64,000 nucleotides of DNA from Camellia lanceoleosa. Its lineage: Eukaryota > Streptophyta > Magnoliopsida > Ericales > Theaceae. The translations under genes were made by a program, and so were the position numbers. Position 1 is the stretch's first letter; each line of letters starts with the position of its first letter. Below are positions 56,030-64,000 of this stretch, in pieces. The DNA lies in the NCBI GenBank assembly GCA_025200525.1, contig CM045761.1:100602182-100666181 (forward strand), given 5' to 3'. The notes beneath the pieces are model-generated. The model worked only from the letters and a program-made list of their open reading frames with translations. It was not told the DNA's origin and did not search any database.

Positions 56030-58565
56030 GGCAAAACCCATATTTATACGATCCGTAACCGTTTTAGACAAGATGATGCTGCGAAAGTTTAGAGTCCTCC
56101 AGCTAAGGGACTTGTGTTACTTAGGCCCGTAGCCCTTTTTAACACAATGGCTTTTTCAAGAAAGGACCGTATCCTTTTTATGCAAGAGACTGGTGTCACT
56201 TAGGCCCGTAGCCCTTTTTGACAAATGATGCTGCGAAAGTTTAGAGTCCTCCAGCTAAGGGACTTTTACACTTAGTGCTGCGAAAGTTTATAGTCCTCCA
56301 GCCAAGGGACTTGTGTTCAAGAAGGGACCGTATCCTTTTAATCCATAATGCTGCGAAAGTTTAGAGTCCTCCAGCCAAGGGACTTCTCAAGATAATCATC
56401 AAGACAAAGCTCACATTTGATACATCGAGTTAGGCTAATCATTCATGCTTAACAAATACTTTCATCAAAACAAAACAAGACAAGATTTATCAAAGTAGTT
56501 TAACATAGCTTTATTAAAAGCACCACTCACCTCGGTCTGCAGGTGTAGGCTCAAAGCAAGGATCAAAGTCCTACAAATCACATGACAAATCACATTCTCA
56601 AAACAAGCTTCACATGCGCACAATGATCTCGGCACTCTCACCGAGTCCAAATCAATAACAAAGCAAAACATGCTAAGGGTCAAAACGTTATTTCCCATTT
56701 TGGGAAAATACACCGGCACCGCCGAGTCATCCCGAGGCCCCACACCTCCTCGCCGAGGTGTGAACCCGACGGCCACAATCAAAACAAGGTCAGGAAACTT
56801 GGTCTTCCTTTCAAAGAACAAGAAGAACAAGATCATCAAGAACATCAAGATCATGCATGCTGAAATCTTATCTTATTTATACGAAATCTGAGGTTTTCAT
56901 GCTAAGAGTTCAAAAATCGTGGACCTGGGTACCCAACCAAGGAGAACATGCAAGAACAAACACAACAACATGGTTCTAGCCATAAACTTCTAGATCAAAG
57001 CACAACTTTTATCAAGAACACATGAATACTAACTTCCTCTTTCAAAACAAACTCCAAATCCATGCATGGCATGCAAAACAAACTCGATCATGCAATGCAA
57101 CTTGACAATCAATAAGAATAACCGAAGCAGATCAAGATTCTCACCTCAGATCGCAAATCCAGCGGTTCGATCAACCAAGACCAAGCTCGAAAGTCACCTT
57201 TCTCTTTCTAAAGTTCTTCCTCCTCCCTTGTGTCACGACCCCAACCCGCCCCTAGTAGGATGGTGCCGTGATGGCCAGTAATCCGTGATTACCGAAGGCC
57301 AACTTACCAAAAATCCACACACAACAGAGTACACATATGGGGCTTACAAGATGCGGAAGCAATAAATCGAATACAAATGGTCCATAAGAGTTGTGCATAA
57401 ATCAAAGGAAAAGACATATTCAATATAGTCTAACAACCAGTCCAAGTTATCAAAATACAAGTCAAATCTTGATCAAAAGGCTTCTAAGCCGACAAGTACA
57501 AAATACAATGAATATGAGCCAAGAAGCATGATTTTCAAGATCTGCCGAGATAAATACAAAATGCCGACGTAAACACATAATGCCGGAGTGGGAAACAGCA
57601 CGGCCAACAAGGATGCAAAACAAGCCGACGTAAATCAAATATCCAAAACAAGCTGGTAAACACATCTAGGCGTCGCCGCCGTCCTGCTCAACACCTACAT
57701 ATATATATAGAGGGTGAGTATGGAAACTCAGTGAATGATACTAATAATAAAGGTTTGCATGAATATAGCCGGAGTCTGTTCAAAACAAAACATATCAAAA
57801 CCATCAAAACATTAGCCGAGGTTCTATCAAGCAAAGCACATCAAAACTGTACCAAATCAATGGATGAACCGTATTCATCTGTTAAGACTTACAACTTCGG
57901 GGATGCTCATGACATCGGCAAAACATAATCAAAAATTTGTCCGAACAAACAATACGTGTAGTAACCCATTGGTGGCAAAACAAGATTATGCGATCCGTGT
58001 CGTTTTATACAAGATGGTCTTTGAAAGTTTAGAGTCCTCATTAAGGGACTTATGTTACTTAGGCGTAGCCCTTTTAACCCAATAACTTTTCCGAGAAAGA
58101 ACCGTATCCTTTTAATACAAAAGTGGCATCACTTAGGCGTAGCCCTTTTGACGATTAATCTTTGCGAAGTTTAGAGTCCTCGATAAGGGACTTATGTTAC
58201 TTAGGCGTAGCCCTTTTAACCCAATAACTTTTCCAGGAAAGAACCGTATCCTTTTAATACAAAGCTGGCATCACTTAGGCCCGTAGCCCTTTTTGACGAT
58301 TAATGCTGCGAAAGTTTAGAGTCCTCCAGCTAAGGGACTTATGTTACTTAGGCCCGTAGCCCTTTTTAACCCAATAACTTTTCCAGAAAAGGACCGTATC
58401 CTTTTAATACAAAGCTGGCGTCACTTAGGCTCGTAGCCCTTTTTGACGATTAATGCTGCGAAAGTTTAGAGTCCTCCAGCTAAGGGACTTGTGTTCAAGA
58501 AAGGACCGTATCCTTTTATCCATATTGCTGCGAAAGTTTAGAGTCCTCCAGCTAAGGGACTTCTC
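56030..58565. repeat. Short tandem modules within LTR-X and LTR-Y
   Basis: Three modules alternate: GCTGCGAAAGTTTAGAGTCC (then TCCAGCTAAGGGACTT), TTAGGCCCGTAGCCCTTTTT and AAAGGACCGTATCCTTTT. In LTR-X they cover 56035-56390, in LTR-Y 57960-58565. Some LTR-Y copies are shortened (TTAGGCGTAGCCCTTTT), showing ongoing unit turnover. Confidence 0.85.
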
Positions 58566-60013
58566 ACGATAACATCAAGACAAGGCTCGCATTAATACAT
58601 CGGATTAGGCTAATCATTCATGCTTAACAAATACTTTTATCAAAACAAGGCAAGACAAGATTTATCAAAACGGTTTAACATAGCTTTATTAAAAGCACCA
58701 CTCACCTGGCTCTTCCGGTGTAGGCTCAAAGCAAGATCAAAGTCCTGACAAATCACATAGCAAATCACATTCTCAAAACAAGCTTTACTTACACATAATG
58801 ATCTCGGTACTACCACCGAATCCAAATCAATAACGAAACGAAACATGCTAAGTCAATTTGGAGTCTTGCTTGGTCATCCGAGGTCCCACCTCCTAGCCGA
58901 GGTGTGGTCCTGCAACCACATATAAGCGGTCGGGAAACCTGAGTTTCCCTCTAAAGAATGCAAGGAACAAGAGCATCAAGAATCATCAAAACATGCATGC
59001 TAGAATCACAACTGAGACACCATGCTAAGTGTTCAAAATATGGACCTGAGTACCCTTACAAGAAGACCGTGCAAGAACAAACACAAAAACGTGATGTGGG
59101 TTTCAAACTTTCGGATCAAATCAAGGTTTTCCTTCCAAGAACATTTAAACACCATTTTCTCTTTCAAGACCAACTTCAATCAATGCGTGGCATGCAAAAC
59201 AGATTCGATCAAGCAATGCAGCTAGATGTTTGATACGAACAATCAAAGTAAAGCAAGAATCTAACCTCAAAACTCATATCCAACGGTTCGATTTTCCACG
59301 ATCTAGCTCGGAACTCAACTTCTCTCTCTAAAACTCTTACACCTTGTTCTAGAGCTTCTCTCTCTAAAGGAACAAAGATTGAGACCAAATGATGCCAAAA
59401 AGGTACAAAATGATGTGTTATAGGCCCGTCGGCTGACTTAGCCTCCAGCTCGGACACGTGGCATCACCGGGTTGGTTTAACTCAAAAAGGTGACTGATTG
59501 ACAAGACGAATCTCTGACAAAGCGTATACAACAAGCTAGATGGCAAAACACATCGGCAAGTAAGGACATCGGCTAAAGTCAAAGCTTCTGCAAGGATAAC
59601 AAGGACATCGGCTAGGGAGGTCGGCACTTGACTAAGTGGTGCCACACCTTGGCCTGGGTGTGCCACACCTCGGTCTAGGCCACACCTACCCAAGGACAAG
59701 GATCGCTAACACAAAACATCTCGGCCTCGGCTCTAAACACATCGGCCCAAAGAGTGACATCTCGGCAAACATGCCGAGGTGAAGATAGAGGTCAACCAAG
59801 GTTCCAAAACGATTCCAAGTACAAAGGTTTTAAAGTCGAGCTAAGCTAAGCTGACCTCGGCTATACATCAAGCAAGGTACAAGATCAAGCAAGCAAGCAG
59901 TACTTAACAAGCAAGACAAAACAAAATAACAAGATTTATAATCATGGCAAGAGAAGGTCATACAAAGATGTACGTAAGCATGGCTAAATCAAGATGAGGG
60001 TTGTTACACCTTG
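57226..60013 (-). mobile_element. LTR-Y: solo LTR of the same family inside LTR-X
   Basis: 57231-60008 (2778 bp) starts TGTCACGACCCC and ends GAGGGTTGTTACA, with CCTTG at 57226-57230 and 60009-60013. Its first 2 kb parallels LTR-X 55282-57230 nearly block for block, including five copies of the AAAGTTTAGAGTCCTC repeat (58018-58555). Removing it rejoins LTR-X within CCTTGAGAGCTTCTCTCTCT, which LTR-Y also contains in similar form (about 59350). No coding region. Confidence 0.92.
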
Positions 60014-60605
60014 AGAGCTTCTCTCTCTAAAAATAAAGATTTGAGACCAAAATGATTTGTTCCTAAGTCTATCGGCTGTCTTAAACCACAGCTCGGACAC
60101 GTGGCACTACCGGGTTGGTTCTCCTCAAAAGGTGACTGATGGACAAGACAAGTCTCAGACAAAGCGTACACAACAAGCTCGGTGGCAAAACACGTCGGCT
60201 AGCAAGGACATCGGCTAGGAGGCGGCATCGACTAAGCTGCCACACCTTGGCCAGGTGTGCCACATCTCGGCCTAGGCCATGCCCGCCAGGATAAAGATCA
60301 CTAAGCACAACACGTCTCGGCCTCGGCTCTGAACACTTCGGCCCAAGGGTGACATCTCGGCAAATATGCCGTCGTGAAGATGGAGGTCGGCTAACGTTCC
60401 AAAACTGTTCTAAATGCAAAGGTTCAAGGGCGAACTAAGCTAAGCTGACCTCGGCTATACTCCAAGCAAGGTACAAGTTCAAGCAAGTAACACATGACAA
60501 AGCAAGGCAAAGCAAGATAATCAAGATTTATAAACATAACAAGACAAGGCCTCACATGAATGTATGCAAGTATGACTTAATCAAAGTGAGGGTTGTTACA
60601 ACAAA

Positions 60606-61490
60606 TTACAATTTTGATAAAATTAAAAATTAAAAAAAAACCATAAAATCATGTTTTTGGCAACCAAACAATTTGTAGTAAAAGAAAAAGGAAGTATATA
60701 TTTTTGTGTCTAAATAGTTAGTAGCTATAAAAAATAAATAAATAAATAAAATGAAATAACCCTTTTGGTGACTAAAAGTTTAGTAGCCAAAAAACAATTA
60801 CACTTTGGGTGATAAAAAGTTCAGTAGCAAAAAAAAAAAATCAAACTTTAGGCGACTAAAATACTTAGTAGCTAAAAAAATAAGATGAACAACAAAAAAC
60901 ATTTGGCAACTAAAAGTTTAGTAGCAAAAAAAAAAATTAGACTTTAGACGACAAAAAGTTTAGTTGCCAAAAAATAATCACACTTTAGGCGACAAAAAGC
61001 TTAGTAGCCAAAAAAAAAAATCAAACTTTAGGTGACTAAAATATTTAGTAGCCAAAAAAAAAAAAAAAAGATGAACAATAATAAATTTTTGGCGATTAAA
61101 AGTTTAGTAGAGCAAAAAAATCAAACTTTAGGCGACAAAATGCTTAGTATAGCCAAAAAACAATCAGACTTTAGGTGACTAAAATATTTAGTAGCTAAAA
61201 AAAAAAAATAGGAAGAATAGAAAAAAAATATTTGGCAACTAAAACTTTAGTTGTTATAAAGAATTGAAGTTTTTGGCAACAACAAGTTTTAGTAGCTAAA
61301 AGTGAGATATTTAATTTTATTTCAATGTTTTTGGCAATTAAAAAATTAGTTGGCAATTTAGTACTTTTGGCAACTAAATTTCTTATAGTCACCAATTACT
61401 TTTCCCAACAATTCATCAACTACTAATCTAGCGACCAAAAAATTTGGTCACTAAAAATCTTTGGCAACTGAAAATTTAGTCATCAAAAGT
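60606..61490. repeat. CACTA right subterminal repeat array
   Basis: More than fifteen imperfect copies of GGCGACTAAAAGTTTAGTAG followed by CCAAAAA-type spacers. The left arm (49690-50110 and 50480-50560) has the same motif in inverted orientation. Such arrays are the usual binding sites of CACTA transposase accessory protein. Confidence 0.88.
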
Positions 61491-61599
61491 GCCATTTGTT
61501 GTAGTGTATATATATATGCACATGGTGAAAAGTGCATTTTTTATTTTTATTTTTTTTGCCTTGACTTCTCTCCAGTCTAAAATGAGATTGGAGAGTGTT

Positions 61600-61930
61600 G
61601 TTGAGTCTCCGTGAGCCAACCATAAAGCCCATATCAATAATCCAAATCGTTCATTGTGTAGGGGTCATAGAGTACTCAATCCCTATTAAAATAAAATAAA
61701 AAAAAGTCACGTTGATCGGATATCGATAACAACTTTATCAGACCAAATTTGTGTCAACGATATATGATTTTAAAAATAAATTGTTGACACAATTGTGATT
61801 TGATCACATGACTATTAATATCTAATCAACGTGATTTTTTTTATAAGAATAAAATACTTGACAAATCTGACATATTAAACAACTTGGATTATCGCAATGG
61901 ACTGAAAATAAGCTGGCCTAGACTTTTCAG
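61600..61930. mobile_element. Foldback (MITE-like) element
   Basis: An inner stem pairs AAAGTCACGTTGATCGGATA (about 61704) with its near-complement around 61815-61848. Similarity between the arms continues outward through an A/T-rich segment to AATAATCCAAATCGTT (about 61638), opposite AACAACTTGGATTATCG (about 61880-61900). The total is about 300 bp. No clear target duplication was found, so the ends are approximate. Confidence 0.65.
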
Positions 61931-62263
61931 TTGAAATATCCAACTAGAAGCAAGCCGGAGCTTTTTTTGTTTTTATTTTTTTTCTCTTTCATATTAGTTT
62001 TGACAAGGGTTTACAAGTAAGCTTCTTAACTAAACGAAAATTTATTCCTTTCATTTTTTTTGTTCACTTTTTAGTTAATAGGGTTAGTTTGAGAATACGT
62101 TATTTTAGTTATTTTTTAACTTTTTAGTTAAAATATATGATAAAAAAAATTAGTATATTCATGATGATTTTTAATTTTTTTTAACTAAAAACGTGTAAAA
62201 AAATAAAAAGAAAAGAAAATCTCTAACTTTTTTGTATAATTTTTTTGACGTTTTAAGTATTAT

Positions 62264-62698
62264 AGAAATTTCTGAACTTCCCCGAAAAGCATCTCAAGTG
62301 GGTGCTAAAACAATTGCCAAGATTTTGAATTTGAAAATGATTATTTAGATGAAGATCACCGAAAAGAGCGATTGGAAAATATCCAAAAACTTTCTTTGAC
62401 AGAATATTGAATAGACAGTCTAATATCTATTTCACAAGCAGCGTCCAATATCCATGGCTCAGCAAAATTGCCATTCATGGTTACAGATGGTATAATATGA
62501 TTTGTAACTCATTTTCCCATAACATATCAAAGATCTCCTACACAAATTAATGAGGCTCTTGACATGTTAATAAATCTCAAAAAAAGAAATAATTTGGATC
62601 TTTCGTTGGAACTAGCCATGACCGCGGATGGTGTAGAACATTTCCGGAATGAGCAATACAGCTAAGATCCAGATTTCCCGCCATCGGAGACTGATGAA
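62264..62698 (+). pseudogene. Coding-like remnant, possibly pararetroviral
   Basis: One frame from about 62321 to 62695 reads as a normal protein apart from four stops. It includes an acidic start, ASNIHGSAKLPFMVTDG, SPTQINEALDMLINLKKRNN and ELAMTADGVEHFRNEQYS. I cannot assign it to a family. Its position just upstream of the coat-protein-like frame and a promoter-like gap suggests it belongs to the same endogenous viral sequence. That is inference. Confidence 0.35.
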
Positions 62699-62992
62699 TA
62701 ATATCACAATCTCATCAATAGGATAGAAGCATAGTGGACCCTACTATCAAATGTAGCCTCCTAATCGATTCCAACCTTATCCAGGACACGTGGAGCAATC
62801 TGCATTATTCAGTGGAAAGTGATCAGCCACATCATTTCAGCCGACGCTACACGACAAAGCAGCTCAGCCAAAGCTTATCTACAACAGTCTATCTCTTTGA
62901 AAATCGGGGAGAGTAGACAGTGTGTATCAGTGTATATAATTGTAAAAACCGTAGCACAAATTTTCTCACACTTGACACAATCTTAGCAGAAT
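62699..62992 (+). promoter_or_regulatory. Possible pararetroviral intergenic/promoter region
   Basis: Noncoding gap between the two viral-type frames. It includes a CACGTGG G-box (about 62787), GCAATCTGCATTATTCAGTGG (62795-62815) and a TATA-like TGTATATAAT at 62931-62940, about 60 bp before the coat-protein frame. The arrangement is compatible with a Caulimoviridae promoter, but no diagnostic enhancer element or primer site was identified. Confidence 0.35.
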
Positions 62993-63949
62993 TTGCAAAA
63001 AATCATAAAAGAAAATTTATGTGGTTTTGCAGGAGATACTAATTTGCAAGCAGATACAAATTATATTTTGACTAAATTAGAATTATGTAATATTTGTCTT
63101 TTTGAAGACTATGTTCAAACTTTAAAAAAATATTATTATCTTATTGATCCACCAGCAAATCAACCCTGGTTAGATCAATTTTTTCATAAACTTCCTAATC
63201 CATGGGATGAGTTATGTATTAAAATATATCCTGATTTTCTCAAAAAAATGGGGAAGGAAGAATATGATAATCTTGGTTTTCGCATTAATTATGTTCTAAG
63301 ACTGATAGCAGATCGGTGTCTAGAAGCAAAGGTGAAAAAACAAATAAAAAATCAAAATTTCAACTCACAATATGATCAAAAATGTTGTGATAAAATTTTA
63401 AAAGAAAATTGAAAAATTGGTTGTAATACATTTCCTAAAAGAAAAGGATTTTCCAAAAAACGTAGAAAATATAAATGGAAACCTTGAAAAAAGAACAAAA
63501 CTTTTTCAAAAAAAAAAAAGTATATTCGAAAAAAGAAATTAACAAGTATTTCAAAAAAGAAAACTTGTAAATGTTACATTTGTAACGAAGAAGGTCACTA
63601 TGCACCCGAATGCCTAAAAAGGAGAAAAAGTGCAAAGAAAATGATCAAAGTCCTTGAAGAACAAGATTTTAAAATAATATATGGAGAAGAAATTTCTGAT
63701 GAAGAAGAAATCTTATATGAAATTTCTAGTAATGAAGAAAGTTCAGATGAAGAACTAATCTTCATGATGACTAATAATAGTCAAGAAATATCTCAAGAAG
63801 CAAATAGTATATCTCAAGAAAAATTACAGGCAATTCGACTTGGAGATGTAATCGGAGAAGAAAAAACTTTTACTAATGAAGAATTAGCAAAATTCGAAAA
63901 AAATGCAAGAAGTTGCTGTTCCAGAAATTTACAAACTTTCAAAATTTAA
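62993..63949 (+). pseudogene. Endogenous Caulimoviridae-like coat protein, two in-frame stops
   Basis: A single frame of about 319 codons. The first part (62993-63412) has the helical coat-protein style of plant pararetroviruses (PWLDQFFHKLPNPWDEL, INYVLRLIADRCLEAKVKKQ). A Lys-rich stretch and a CCHC finger CYICNEEGHYAPEC at about 63568-63609 follow. The tail is acidic and Ser/Glu-rich (GEEISDEEEILYEISSNEES), as in caulimovirid coat proteins, whose finger binds genomic RNA. TGA stops at 63410-63412 and 63485-63487 (the second probably a Trp codon) prevent full-length translation. No frameshift is needed to follow it. The start codon is uncertain. The window ends before any polymerase, so the genus is unresolved. 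Confidence 0.8.
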
Positions 63950-64000
63950 CTTTTTTTCAGCAAGAGTGTTTAAACAATACAGTGGTAACACTCAAGCAAA

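Larger units (their letters stand above)
55277..60605 (-). mobile_element. LTR-X: solo gypsy LTR, interrupted by LTR-Y
   Basis: Starts TGTCATGACCCC at 55282, ends GAGGGTTGTTACA at 60600, and is flanked by ACAAA (55277-55281 and 60601-60605). Without LTR-Y it is about 2.5 kb. Ends and an early block (GGCCAGTAATCCGAGATTAC, 55324) match the GypA LTR, so it belongs to a related family and lies in the same minus orientation. It holds four copies of GCTGCGAAAGTTTAGAGTCC with interspersed GGCCCGTAGCCCTTTTT and GGACCGTATCCTTTT (56070-56385). No coding region. Confidence 0.92.
49671..61509. mobile_element. CACTA (En/Spm-type) transposon, 11.8 kb, non-autonomous
   Basis: 49674 begins CACTACAACAATTTGTACTT, and 61506 ends with the complement of CACTACAACAAATGGCAC. 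TAT flanks both sides (49671-49673 and 61507-61509), the 3-bp duplication expected for CACTA. Both subterminal regions carry many short repeats of the GGCGACTAAAAGTTTAGTAG type (49690-50110, 50480-50560, 60610-61490), the likely transposase-binding sites. No transposase (TnpD/TnpA-like) frame is visible, so movement would need help. Cargo: kinesin exons (51536-52883), a 162-bp tandem array (52975-54260) and two nested solo LTRs (55282-60600). Confidence 0.92.

Noticed and set aside
55277..60605. LTR-X and LTR-Y as the two LTRs of one complete element
   Set aside because: Separate perfect duplications and the rejoining of LTR-X across LTR-Y show two solo LTRs; no internal coding region lies between them.

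Overview
This window is nuclear DNA from a flowering plant, probably a eudicot. It is almost entirely transposable elements, with no intact host gene, tRNA or rRNA that I can see. The evidence is chromovirus-type Ty3/gypsy and Ty1/copia retrotransposons primed by initiator tRNA-Met, a CACTA element with the CACTACAACAA terminus, hAT- and Mutator-type non-autonomous elements, plant kinesin-7 exons, and an endogenous pararetrovirus fragment. I cannot name the species.

Bases 1 to 38290 form one stack of nested insertions. The ground layer is a minus-strand copia element (CopA). Its right (5') LTR begins at 22494 with TGTTAGCC and ends at 38290 with GGCTAACA, and its left half lies outside the window. 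Four elements interrupt CopA directly: a gypsy element (GypB, ending at 16200), a 4.3-kb solo LTR in the protease active site (LTR-D, 16391-20678), a 2.2-kb solo LTR (LTR-E, 22914-25102), and another solo LTR (LTR-F, 25853 to about 38257). GypB is itself interrupted in its 3' LTR by a second gypsy element (GypA, ending at 8569). LTR-F is interrupted by a second copia element (CopC, 26568-36618), which contains a further 5.1-kb solo LTR (LTR-G, 28063-33173). Target-site duplications and LTR termini support nearly every junction.

Bases 38291-49670 hold separate insertions in low-complexity intergenic DNA: a complete but decayed plus-strand copia element with 250-260-bp LTRs (CopH, 38522-43417), a hAT-type MITE (44619-45311), a Mutator-type element (45889-46837), and a poly-A retroposon flanked by a 16-bp duplication (47674-48893).

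Bases 49674-61506 are a single 11.8-kb CACTA transposon flanked by TAT. It has no recognisable transposase. It carries seven intron-separated exons of a kinesin-7-like motor domain on the minus strand, a 162-bp tandem array, and two solo LTRs of one gypsy family, one inserted in the other. After it come a foldback element and, from about 62300 to the window end, a defective endogenous Caulimoviridae-like segment with a coat-protein-type reading frame.

No gene in the window appears able to make a full-length product. Damage is mostly in-frame stops, several at codons where the families carry Trp, plus frameshifts. The content most worth attention is the CACTA element with the captured kinesin exons, the resolved insertion stack, and the short palindromes repeated in otherwise different LTR families.
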